Shown in pieces: positions 9,533 to 19,400 of a DNA stretch of 64,000 nucleotides. Position 1 is the stretch's first letter, and each line of letters opens with the position of its first letter. A model generated the notes under the pieces. That model had not been told where the DNA came from, made no database searches, and saw only the letters and a list, made by a program, of their open reading frames with translations. The stretch comes from Legionella bozemanae (GTDB taxonomy: Bacteria > Pseudomonadota > Gammaproteobacteria > Legionellales > Legionellaceae), in the NCBI RefSeq assembly GCF_001648595.1, contig NZ_KV441807.1, positions 127,253-191,252 on the forward strand, written 5' to 3'. Position numbers and translations under genes: made by a program.

Positions 9533-9944
9533 ATCAGTAATTTTAATCGTGTTAGTGATGTTATTTGCGCCCCATGCCTATGCAAATCATGCTGATACAG
9601 TACTTTATACGCTTGCCAAACAACAAGGATTTTTCTTTTTTTATAGTTCGAGCTGCCCTCATTGCCAGCGTTTTGCACCTACATTAAAACGTGTAAGCAA
9701 TCAGTATGGGTTTAGCGTAGTTGCAATTTCGATGGATGGTGGTTATTTATCATCATTTCCTGATGCGGTAATGAATGAAGGGCAAGCCAGGGTATTTCAA
9801 GTCAATGTTTTTCCTTCTCTGTTCTTAATTAACCCAAAGGGGCAAATAGCGCAGCTTGTAACAGAAGGCAATATTGATGAAAGTGAACTGATTAATCGCT
9901 TACTAAAGATGAGTCAATCTCATAACGAAGAGGTGGCTTTATGA
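9522..9944 (+). CDS. trbB: TrbB, periplasmic thiol:disulfide isomerase
   Basis: 140-residue secreted thioredoxin-fold protein with an intact CPHC active site (C45/C48) after a signal peptide ending HAYA. A cis-proline region (VNVFPSLFLI) completes the fold. In F, TrbB helps form disulfides in Cys-rich TraN, TraU and TraH. ATG 9522 (MRNKSVIL) has AGGGGA upstream and sits inside the end of traF. An upstream in-frame ATG at 9498 lacks a ribosome site. The end overlaps the traH start by 4 bases. Confidence 0.9.
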   Translation: MRNKSVILIVLVMLFAPHAYANHADTVLYTLAKQQGFFFFYSSSCPHCQRFAPTLKRVSNQYGFSVVAISMDGGYLSSFPDAVMNEGQARVFQVNVFPSLFLINPKGQIAQLVTEGNIDESELINRLLKMSQSHNEEVAL

Positions 9945-11320
9945 AAAAAATGATTCTGTTTTTTGCTCTGCTAAGCACTATTGGTGCTGGTCACGCTAAA
10001 TCAATAGGAGATGATTTAACAAGTTATTTTAAAGCACTCAATATGGGCGGGAACATAACACAACCTCATGCTTATCAGGCTCAGCGTGCTGGTTTTTATA
10101 CGGGCGGTAACCTATATGCCAGAAATAGTGTGCGTAATCTGCAAATTATGCGCTTGAACTGGCCTAAAGTATCCGCGGGCTGTGGCGGTATTGATGCTAC
10201 ATTTGGCGGATTTTCCCACATTAAAGGTAAAGAGTTTGTCGATTTCACAAAAAATATATTGAACAATTCACAAGGGTTAGCCTTTCAATTGGCTTTAGAA
10301 CAAGCAACACCACTATTAGGTAATGTAGCAACTAAATTGCAAAACGTGGCTACTTGGGTGAATCAATCAGGGATGAACTCGTGCCAAATGTCTGAGAGTG
10401 CGGTGCTCGGTTTATGGCCTCGTACTCGGCAAGCACAACAGCATGCTTGCCAATCCATTGGCCAATCCAAGAATCTTTTTTCTGACTGGGCAGAAGCACG
10501 GCAAGGCTGTGGTAAAGGATCCAGCAATTACGATTACGACCGTGTGATTAATGAAAACAGCAACAATGAGCAAGTCGTAGACAATACCAATGTGGCATGG
10601 AATGCATTAAAGAAAAACGGTTTATTTGCAAATGACACCGAATTAGCTCAGCTTATGATGACTTTATCAGGTACTTTAATTCTTACTCGTGATGCACAAG
10701 GAGTACATGTCCAACGTTTGGCTTCTTTAGTAAGTAACAATAATTTAATTGGTGCACTTTTGCGAGGCGGAGAAGTAAAGGTCTATCAATGTGATGAAAA
10801 GGTGAAGTGTTTACAACCCACTCTAACCAGTAAAACCATTGATATGAGTCATGGTTTAGAGTCAAAAGTTCGTGATCTGATTTTGGAGATGGCCAGTCAC
10901 ATTAAAGATAATATAGAACAAAGTGAAGCGGCAAAAGGACTGATTGAGTCTACTCAATATCCAGTGATGAAAATGGTCAGCGTGCAAATGGCCTTTATGA
11001 AAAACAGCGCGGTGATTGATACCACACGATATTCAGAAGCAATTGCCATTGATATTTTGTTTCAATATTTAAATGAAAACTTACAGCTCATTAAACAAGC
11101 AGCGGGGACATTGCAATACCCAGAGTCCATCATGAAAGAATTTCAATCTGATCTCACCCAAGCTCGTCGTGATCTGACGCAAATGGAGGGGACAGCGCAT
11201 CAACGGATGAGCATGGCGATGCAAATGATTCAAGAAACCCAAACCATCGAGCAAATGCTGGTCGGTGAATTTTCATCAGAGCTCACTCAGTCTTTGAGTT
11301 GGGCAAATCAATTGAGGTAA
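9941..11320 (+). CDS. traH: TraH, pilus assembly / mating-pair protein
   Basis: 459-residue secreted protein with a signal peptide (MKKMILFFALLSTIGAGHA). TraH hallmarks follow: GGNLYARNSVRNLQ, then RLNWPKVSAGCGGIDATFGG near residues 70-90. The C-terminal third is helical and probably coiled-coil. TraH is an outer-envelope component required for pilus assembly. Size agrees with F TraH (about 458). It is coupled to trbB by a 4-base overlap. Confidence 0.95.
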   Translation: MKKMILFFALLSTIGAGHAKSIGDDLTSYFKALNMGGNITQPHAYQAQRAGFYTGGNLYARNSVRNLQIMRLNWPKVSAGCGGIDATFGGFSHIKGKEFVDFTKNILNNSQGLAFQLALEQATPLLGNVATKLQNVATWVNQSGMNSCQMSESAVLGLWPRTRQAQQHACQSIGQSKNLFSDWAEARQGCGKGSSNYDYDRVINENSNNEQVVDNTNVAWNALKKNGLFANDTELAQLMMTLSGTLILTRDAQGVHVQRLASLVSNNNLIGALLRGGEVKVYQCDEKVKCLQPTLTSKTIDMSHGLESKVRDLILEMASHIKDNIEQSEAAKGLIESTQYPVMKMVSVQMAFMKNSAVIDTTRYSEAIAIDILFQYLNENLQLIKQAAGTLQYPESIMKEFQSDLTQARRDLTQMEGTAHQRMSMAMQMIQETQTIEQMLVGEFSSELTQSLSWANQLR

Positions 11321-11325
11321 ATGCA

Positions 11326-14046
11326 ATGGCCGTTACGATGCAAATTTATACAATTACCGGTGGTGAGTTGATTAAAGCATTTTATAACGCCACTGCCGCA
11401 TTGTTTCATTACGATGGAGTATTAGGCGTTTTTAGGACAGCACTCATTATTGGCGGGGTATGGACTGTTGGCCAATTTATTGTGACGCGCGATATACGTC
11501 ATATGTTTTTCTATATTTTTAAATATGCCTTTGTCATTTCATTTATCTTAACACCTACCTGTAATCTGCAAATTCACGACCGAACAGATCCACTACGTCC
11601 AGATTTAACGGTTGATAATGTACCTTTAGTTTTGGGAGTGGCTGGGGGCTTGAGTAGCCTGTTAAGCGATAAAATAACACGACTTTTTGAATTCTTTTTT
11701 CATTCTCCTAACGACATGGATTACAGTCAAACAGGTATGATCATGGGGGCAAAGCTCTTTTTATCTGCAGCCAACATTAAAATCACCGATCCCATGTTTA
11801 ATGCAAACATGCAAAAATTCATGCAGCAATGTGTCTTTTACGACGTGATGTATGATCGATACAGCTTAAAAGACATTAATCAAGCAAGAGATATTTGGGA
11901 GTTGGTTAAATCAAATGCTTCAGTTGCGCGTGGATTTATTTACGATAGGCGGTTTAGATCTTGTGTGGAAGCGGCCACCTTATTAGATGGTGCGTGGAAT
12001 AGCGTTATTGAAGATGCTAAAGCCAAGTACGCAGGGTTTGTTTTTGGTAATCATACAGAGGCTAAAGCCAATTTTGAAAAGTATCTACCTCAAGCCTACA
12101 ATCATTTAACTGCCATGTCCGGTGATGCAGCGGCGCTGATTCGGCAAAATATGATGGCCAATGCGATTCGAGATGGTGTATTTTCAATGGGCGCGCGTGT
12201 GAATTCCAAAGCAGCCATTGATAGTTTTTCAGCAAGCCGTACGCAAGATAAAATTCCCGCTGCACTAAGTAATATCGGATTAATGTCTGCTTATTGGTTG
12301 CCTATGCTGCAAAGTCTTTTGTTTTGCATTGTTATAGGGTGTTTTATTTTCGTTTTGTTCTTTTTCCCGTTTCCCTGCGGCATTACATTTTTCCAATTTT
12401 ACATAACACTTTATGTGTGGCTCGCTTTGTGGGCCCCCATGTTCACAGTGATTAACTATATTATGACCACTTTGACACAATTTTCATTATCCTTTGTCTC
12501 AACTGGTGTAACTACTCTGGCCTATCAAACAGGTATTAATCAGGCATACGAAAACATGGCGGCGTTAGGTGGGTATTTAGTTTTGGCAACTACGACATTG
12601 AGTTATATGTTAATCAGTCGCCAAGTGGGTAGTTTTATGGCGATTGCACAACAACCGGCGGGCATTGTTCAAAATGCCGCGTCCTCTGCGGCTGAAGAAG
12701 CACAAATGGGTAATTACAGCTATGGCAATACCAGTTTTGCCAATCATAATGGATTTAATAGTAGCTCCTTCCATAATGATCGCAATGCAAGAGTCTCATT
12801 AGGTGGTATTGAAACCAGTCTTGATAGCGGATCGATTGCCCGAATATCACGAGATGGTAGTGAAACACTGACGATGGCAACAGCAACTTCTCATACACCA
12901 CTTAATATTCAATTAGGAGAAAGCACACGTTCTGCATTTTCCGAATTATCTGACAATGCGAAAAGTGCGGGCTTTAATAAATCCATTGCTTCATCACAGC
13001 AATATGCTGCATCGCTTCGAAGCTTAGCAGAGTTAGGTGAGACGCAATCACATAACGAACAAAGTGGACTAGGACATCAAATATCGACTTCTGCAGGTTT
13101 TAATCAAGCAGCATCAAAGATTTCTAACCTCATTGATACCTTTGCTCACGATCATAATATTTCACGAGATGAGGCCACGAAAGTATTAGGTGCTGCCAGT
13201 ATTAATTTTGGAGCATCAGGTGGTTTTGGTACTGGTTCTGCTGTTCCTGGATTAAAAGGAAATATTGAATTGGGAGGAAATTTACGTCGTGAATGGGATA
13301 AATCAAACTCTCATCAAGATGCACGCTTGATGAATGAAGCACGTCGTTTTAGTGACGAACATCATTTTACAGCTGTAGTTAATGAGGCAAGACAAGCGAC
13401 TAAAGATGAGCATTTTCGTGCTTCTGATGAGTTTAGTGGACGCTTGGCTAATAACTTTTCAGCAGGCTTCGATAAATCCATGCATTATCGTGATGAGGCT
13501 ATGGCAAGTCTTTCTGAATCAGAGAGCTACCACCGACAAGCAACTCTATCCAATGAACAAACAGCATCAATTAATCTTGATGCACAAACAGGTTTTATTG
13601 ATTGGTTATCACATCATCGTGCACCTAATAGTCAGGGCACTATTGGGTTGCAGCAGGCAGAATGGCTTATTCGCCATGATCCTGAATTAGCGCAGTCTTA
13701 TGCGCGACAATTTGTTGCTGAAAAAACTGAACAAACGATTAAACAATTTCAAAAAAATCATCCTATTAATGAACATCTGGTGCAACAAAAAAATAATGTC
13801 TTTAAAAATCATATTACAGGTACTGAGGGCGTAGATCATGTGCTTAATGATTACTCTAATACTTTGAATGAGAAAACAAAGAACATCAATGTAGGTAACG
13901 TCAGCAAAGAATCAGTTACAGCAGTTAACAAAGATTTTGTTCGCTCCAATAAAGAACTCTCAAAAAATTTAGGCGGTATTGTTCAAGATGGTTCCCAACT
14001 GATGCAGGATGTAATCGTCGCTCAATCTAACAAGGACGTAAAATGA
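11326..14046 (+). CDS. traG: TraG, polytopic pilus assembly / mating-pair stabilisation protein
   Basis: 906-residue protein. The N-terminal third has several membrane segments (about residues 35-50, 63-75, then a long hydrophobic block about 325-390) and acts in pilus assembly (VirB6-like). The C-terminal half is a hydrophilic, Ser/Asn/Gln-rich periplasmic region typical of the TraG domain linked to mating-pair stabilisation and entry exclusion. ATG 11326 (MAVTMQIYTI) is preceded by GAGG overlapping the traH stop. In F the TraG C-domain is the target of entry-exclusion protein TraS. No traS or traT homologue is recognisable here. Confidence 0.92.
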   Translation: MAVTMQIYTITGGELIKAFYNATAALFHYDGVLGVFRTALIIGGVWTVGQFIVTRDIRHMFFYIFKYAFVISFILTPTCNLQIHDRTDPLRPDLTVDNVPLVLGVAGGLSSLLSDKITRLFEFFFHSPNDMDYSQTGMIMGAKLFLSAANIKITDPMFNANMQKFMQQCVFYDVMYDRYSLKDINQARDIWELVKSNASVARGFIYDRRFRSCVEAATLLDGAWNSVIEDAKAKYAGFVFGNHTEAKANFEKYLPQAYNHLTAMSGDAAALIRQNMMANAIRDGVFSMGARVNSKAAIDSFSASRTQDKIPAALSNIGLMSAYWLPMLQSLLFCIVIGCFIFVLFFFPFPCGITFFQFYITLYVWLALWAPMFTVINYIMTTLTQFSLSFVSTGVTTLAYQTGINQAYENMAALGGYLVLATTTLSYMLISRQVGSFMAIAQQPAGIVQNAASSAAEEAQMGNYSYGNTSFANHNGFNSSSFHNDRNARVSLGGIETSLDSGSIARISRDGSETLTMATATSHTPLNIQLGESTRSAFSELSDNAKSAGFNKSIASSQQYAASLRSLAELGETQSHNEQSGLGHQISTSAGFNQAASKISNLIDTFAHDHNISRDEATKVLGAASINFGASGGFGTGSAVPGLKGNIELGGNLRREWDKSNSHQDARLMNEARRFSDEHHFTAVVNEARQATKDEHFRASDEFSGRLANNFSAGFDKSMHYRDEAMASLSESESYHRQATLSNEQTASINLDAQTGFIDWLSHHRAPNSQGTIGLQQAEWLIRHDPELAQSYARQFVAEKTEQTIKQFQKNHPINEHLVQQKNNVFKNHITGTEGVDHVLNDYSNTLNEKTKNINVGNVSKESVTAVNKDFVRSNKELSKNLGGIVQDGSQLMQDVIVAQSNKDVK

Positions 14047-14049
14047 TGG

Positions 14050-14523
14050 TTACCAGGAACGTGTACCATAGGGGTTTCCTGAGATATCCATACCACTGCT
14101 GCCCGACATCGGTCGGCCTGAGCTTGGATTTATACTCACATGGGAACTGTAATGATTTGAGCGATGGTAACTGGGTGATTCATTTGCTGAAAATGGTTGG
14201 TTTAATGACGAAGAACCAGCTCCGCTATGATATCCCAATGATAATGCATAACCTAAGTCAGAGAGCATTAAAACAAAGCCAAAAGAGGAACCAAGACCAA
14301 ACGACGCAAAAGGCAAAGCCACAAACAAGAACCAATCAGCGCAATAGAAAAATAGCGAACCGCTATTACTTGGAAACGATCCAAAAGCAAGAAAGGCTAA
14401 TAATTCAATTAAAAGAACAAGGGATCCAATTCCAATGGAAGCCAACCGAATTTGTTTTTGTTGCGCAGTGGGGAGCTCATCGATTGAGCAAATTATCACT
14501 TGCCCTTTATGGTTTTTCTCCAT
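14050..14523 (-). CDS. Small membrane protein encoded against the tra operon
   Basis: 157-residue protein on the minus strand between traG and traD. It has two hydrophobic segments (about residues 26-48 and 55-85) and a Ser/Gly/Asn-rich C-terminal tail. AAGGAG lies 7 bases before ATG (14523). The opposite + strand is also open (14043-14591), but its product is a Gln/Lys/Arg/Asn-rich string that looks like an antisense shadow. I do not recognise a family. A small membrane protein here could be an entry-exclusion (TraS-like) function, because F traS lies between traG and traD. That is inference from position, and its orientation is opposite to F traS. Confidence 0.6.
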   Translation of the reverse strand: MEKNHKGQVIICSIDELPTAQQKQIRLASIGIGSLVLLIELLAFLAFGSFPSNSGSLFFYCADWFLFVALPFASFGLGSSFGFVLMLSDLGYALSLGYHSGAGSSSLNQPFSANESPSYHRSNHYSSHVSINPSSGRPMSGSSGMDISGNPYGTRSW

Positions 14524-14587
14524 TGGATTTTCTCCTTTTTAGTTATTGTAGCGTGAGTTTTACTTTTTTTATACTGATTGGAGAGCA

Positions 14588-16462
14588 ATGATGGCTGTAA
14601 ATCCAATGAAATTATTTATTCGAGGTGGGATAAATTTTTTGCACAATGTGCGTATGTTTACACAAGTTAGTAAACAAGTAACTGTTGCGACGCTTATAGC
14701 TTTCTTAGTTTTTTCAGTTATAACTTTTTATTTTAATACCACTGTTTATCAACGTTATATAGGGCAACAATGGATTAAAGCACACGTAATGATTCTTATA
14801 CAAAGCAAAGCGAAACAAGTGGTGCGTATGCCAACAGGTGAGTCTTATCCTGTTTATTCGGTACAAATTGTCAAAGCCTCTATGGTTAATACATTTATAA
14901 ATCAACTAAAGTTGGCACTATTTTATAGTCTGACAGAGTCATTATTTGCCTCTATAGGTATGTTAATTGTTATAGCTAAGTGGTTGCAAAAAAAAGGGGA
15001 AAATCAAAGTAAATCTAAAATCATTCGTGGCAGTGAGTTGGTTGATGAGGAAGAGTTACTAAAATGTATAAAAAAAATAACGAATGTTTCTCCTTATAAG
15101 ATTGGACGTGTGTCGCTACCTTGGGGTTCTGAAACCCAGCATATACAAGTAGTGGGCACAACGGGTTCTGGAAAAACGGTTGCTATTCGCAATCTATTAA
15201 CAACGATTCGGGATAGAGGTGAACGTGCCATTATTTATGATAAAGGAGGAACTTATCTATCTCGTTTTTATCGTGAAAATCAGGATGTGATTTTAAATCC
15301 CTTAGATAGCAGAGGGCACTCATGGAATGTCTGGGCTGAGTGTGAAGACAAGGCTGATCTTGAGGCTCTAGCTGAGGCAATTATGCCTATGCCCGTTAAT
15401 AACTCGATGGATCCTTTCTGGATTAAAGCCGCTCGTATGATTTTTGTATCTACAGCAAATGAGCTAAAAAACGATCCAAATCGCTCCAACCTTATGTTAT
15501 TGCAATATTTGCTTACAGCAGATTTAGGTCGTATTCATCACTTATTACGCCACACTGAATCAGAATCATTGGTTTCCGATAAAGTACAAAAAACTGCGTT
15601 AAACGTAAAAACAGTAATGGCCACTTATTTAAAATCATTGTTGTATTTGAAGGATGATGGCGACCTATTTTCGATTCGTGACTGGATTTTGAATGATCAG
15701 AGTAACTCCTGTTTGTTTGTCAGTTCAGATGGGCGCAAACATCCAACAATTAGACCTTTAATATCAGCATGGATTAATACAGCTACCAAAGAACTTTTAA
15801 GCTTAGCACCGAATGATAATCGAAGAGTATGGTTTATTTTGGATGAGTTGGCTACCTTGCATGCTTTGCCTTTTTTGAGTGCCGTTAAATCAGAAAGCCG
15901 TAAATTTGGTGGTTGCTTCTTATTAGGCCATCACGGTGCATCTCAATTGCGTACTATTTATGGCAACGATGGTGCTGCATCTCTTTCAAATTTGTGTTCG
16001 ACCCGTTTATTTTTGCGCTTACCCGAACACACTGATGCAGAACATGCTTCTCGTAATATTGGTTCTTATGAAGTCGAAGAAGTGAATGAATCCGTTAGCT
16101 ATGGAGCGAACACGATGCGGGATGGGATTTCAGTGTCTAGACAGATTAAGGAAAAGCAATTGGTGTTACCTACTCAAATCCAGGTAGTTAATGATTTACA
16201 AGGGTATTTGCGTGTTAAGGGTGAGTTTCCTGCTGCAAAAATAACGCTTGATTATGTTGATTATCCGCTTATTCATGAGCAGTTTATAGCACGTGAAATT
16301 GATCCCGACCCACTTCGTCAAAAAATAGAGAAATTAGTAGATACCTACAGTGATCCTCTTCTAGCTGCTTCTCACGATGAAGCATTAGAGCAAGTAAACA
16401 CACCAAAAAAAGAATTGGTGAAGTCTAACCTCAAAGAAAAAGAGAGTGTTGAGTTTCTATAA
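14588..16462 (+). CDS. traD: TraD, type IV coupling protein
   Basis: 624-residue inner-membrane coupling ATPase that delivers the relaxosome to the secretion channel. Two N-terminal membrane segments lie at about residues 32-50 and 110-130. Walker A is GTTGSGKT (G190-T197). A Walker B-like block is RVWFILDELATLHAL, and the downstream GGCFLLGHHGASQLR motif is typical of TraD/TrwB. GGAGAG precedes tandem ATG codons at 14588 and 14591. The 3' end is followed after 19 bases by traI. The C-terminal tail is short and charged. Confidence 0.95.
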   Translation: MMAVNPMKLFIRGGINFLHNVRMFTQVSKQVTVATLIAFLVFSVITFYFNTTVYQRYIGQQWIKAHVMILIQSKAKQVVRMPTGESYPVYSVQIVKASMVNTFINQLKLALFYSLTESLFASIGMLIVIAKWLQKKGENQSKSKIIRGSELVDEEELLKCIKKITNVSPYKIGRVSLPWGSETQHIQVVGTTGSGKTVAIRNLLTTIRDRGERAIIYDKGGTYLSRFYRENQDVILNPLDSRGHSWNVWAECEDKADLEALAEAIMPMPVNNSMDPFWIKAARMIFVSTANELKNDPNRSNLMLLQYLLTADLGRIHHLLRHTESESLVSDKVQKTALNVKTVMATYLKSLLYLKDDGDLFSIRDWILNDQSNSCLFVSSDGRKHPTIRPLISAWINTATKELLSLAPNDNRRVWFILDELATLHALPFLSAVKSESRKFGGCFLLGHHGASQLRTIYGNDGAASLSNLCSTRLFLRLPEHTDAEHASRNIGSYEVEEVNESVSYGANTMRDGISVSRQIKEKQLVLPTQIQVVNDLQGYLRVKGEFPAAKITLDYVDYPLIHEQFIAREIDPDPLRQKIEKLVDTYSDPLLAASHDEALEQVNTPKKELVKSNLKEKESVEFL

Positions 16463-16481
16463 TCAAAGTTGCGGGGAAAGC

Positions 16482-19400
16482 ATGTTAAGTATCCAACCAT
16501 TAAACAGTGCTGAAGGAGCGGCCTCTTATTATCTTGATGTTGTTAATTATTATGCAAACGATTCTAACAGCGTGCGTTGGCTGGGTGAAGGGGCTAAAGT
16601 ACTTGGTATCCACGGAAAAACTGTGGAGCAAGAGCAAATGATGGCTCTTCTTAAAGGAAACTTGCCTGATGGAACCCAACTTGGACGAATTGATAAAGAC
16701 GGAATTCATCACCGCCCAGGTTTTGATATGACGCTTACGGCTCCCAAATCTTTTTCGATTTTACTTGAAAGTGGTGCCGATCCAAGACTTGCAGAAGTAT
16801 TTGATAAATCTGTTGAATGGTTCGTTGAGGAAATGGAAAAAGAGTTTGCTCAAGCGCGACAATTTGTTGATGGTAAAGTCGAATACATTGATACCGGCAA
16901 CCTAGTCATAGCAGCTTTTCGCCAACCCAGTTCGCGCGCCAATGATCCCAATTCGCATACACACCTTGTAGTTCAAAATATGACTCAATGCCCAGATGGA
17001 AAGTGGCGATCGCTTGCGAGTGATATGGATAGCCAGAAAGGAGTGGTTGAGCAAATCATGAAACACCACATTTACGGCGGGCTTAAATTTCGCAATAAAT
17101 TAGCAAATTTAACCAAAGAACTCGGATATCAGTTGGTTTATGATGGTGATGGTTTATGGGAAATTCAGGGAGTACCTGAACAGATATTAACTCATTTTTC
17201 AAAACGAAGAGAGTCCATCGAAGCTGTGCTCGATGAAAAAGGCTGGAGTGGTGCTAAAGCATCGTCAATTGCGGCTCAAAAAACAAAATTAGATAAAGAA
17301 ATTGTTGATTTTGATCAATGGAAAGAAGACATCATCCAGGAATGCCAGGAGATGGGTTTTAATCCACATCAATTAGTGGAGTCCTCTTTAAAGCCGCAAC
17401 AAAGTCTATTTAAAACCTTAAAAGAAACTATTGTGGAGCGCTTTTATGGCAAAGACAATATCGAAATGAATTATGCCAGAGAATCTGTGTATGTGGCTAT
17501 TGAATCAATCAGCCAACAGCAAGCAGTATTTGAGGAAAGAGAGCTCAAAAAAGAGGCACTTAAACATGTAATAGCAAGTAATAAGATAATCGATGAAACC
17601 TTAATTAATAAAGCGATTGATGAAAGTATTGCCCATCAAAATCTGTATAGGGCAAGACATCCTTTTACGCAAAAGCCTTTGTTGACAACCCCCTGGCAAC
17701 TGACATTAGAAAGCGAGGCGATTCAGCTTATAGAAAATGGCAAAGGTGCTGTTTCCGCTATTTGTTCAAAACAAAGGGTAAGTGATTTTATAAAAGCAAA
17801 AGAACAAGAGATGGCATTTGCTTTATCTCCTTCACAAAAAAAAGCCATGACCACGTTTTTAACCTCAACAGACCGATTTATTGCCATTCAAGGTTACGCT
17901 GGAACGGGTAAAACTACTATGTTACGTTTAACCAGTGAATTGGCATCCCTTCAGGGTTATGAAATTCGAGGTATTACAGCAGGTTCAGCAGCTGCTAATG
18001 AACTGCGCCATAAAGGTGGATTAAATGCTTCTACTTTTGCTAGAGAATTGGGACGATTACAGAATCAGCAACAGGATTTGAGTAAAACAATATTTGTGGT
18101 GGATGAGGCTTCCATGTTATCTAATCCACAAGGCCATAAAATTATTAAATTGGTGGAACAATTTAATACACAACTAAAAATCATTGGCGATAAAGCCCAA
18201 CTTCCATCACCATCCAGTGGGAAATTGTTCTCTGTAATGCAGGATTATGGAATTAAAACTGTTGCCATGACGGATAATCTTCGCCAGAAGGACATGGTAT
18301 TAAAAGAATCAGCTATTCATGCAGGGCGGGGGGAAGTCTATGATGCTGTTGAAAAATTGACCCACGTAGAAACAGCGGATACTTATCTGAAACGAGTGGA
18401 TTATCTGGCATCTAAATGGTTGTCATTCACTCCGGAAGAGCGGCAAAATACATTGTGTTTTGCACCAACGCACAAGAACCGGCATGACATCACCGAACTT
18501 TTACGAAATGCATTAATTAAAGAAGGGACATTAACTGGAAAAGAACATCTGCAACCCATACTCAAAGAGCGCAATTTAACCAGTATCAAACTTCGAAATG
18601 CAATCTATTACAACAAAAACGATGTCATTCGTTTTAACAATAGAGCACAACGATACAACATTAAAGCAGGGGAGTATTTAACTGTTGGAGAGGTGACTCA
18701 TACCCACAAAAAGAATAATACCCTTTCTCTTAAGCGTGAAAATGGTCAAATAATCACCTTCAAACTGTCTTCTTTGCCTGCATTTAAAACTGAAAATAAA
18801 GATCTAGAAAGACCAGTCGAGATATATCGTCAGGAAATACTAAACATTATGGCAGGCGATCAAATTCAATGGAAGCGCAATGGTGAAGACAAGGGGATTC
18901 GAAATTCTGAATTAGCAACCATCAAACAAATCACCAAAGACGCAGTCATCATTAATACTGAAGACAATCAGACGCTTCATTTAGCTTTTGGTGCAAAAGA
19001 ACTACATCATATTGATCATGGCTATGTACTCACGACCTATGCCACTCAGGGACAAGATAAAAAAAGAGGGCTTGGTCTTATTGAAAGTTTCAACCGATTT
19101 GCCTCAACTATTCAAAACTTTTATGTCGAAACCACCCGAGGTATTTGGGAAATGATCGTGGTTACTGATGATAAAGATCGCTTGGTCAAAGCGATTACCA
19201 CCAATGATAGTGAGAAATACTCTTCTCTGGATATGGTTGGCTCAGATACCTTGAAAACCCATGAAGGGCGGTTTAAAGACCATAAAAACAGTATGGCATT
19301 ACAAAATGTTATTGAAAAAAAATTATCTAAAGAACAAGGTTGGCAGGACATGGAACGTACTGTAGAAACCTATCTCCAAAGCAAACAGCAAGGAGACGAA

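Noticed and set aside
13382-13690. 102-residue + strand frame within traG
   Set aside because: Out-of-frame shadow of the traG C-terminal region.
14043-14591. 182-residue open frame on the + strand between traG and traD
   Set aside because: Its product is a low-quality Gln/Lys/Arg/Asn-rich string antisense to a better minus-strand membrane-protein gene with a good ribosome site.
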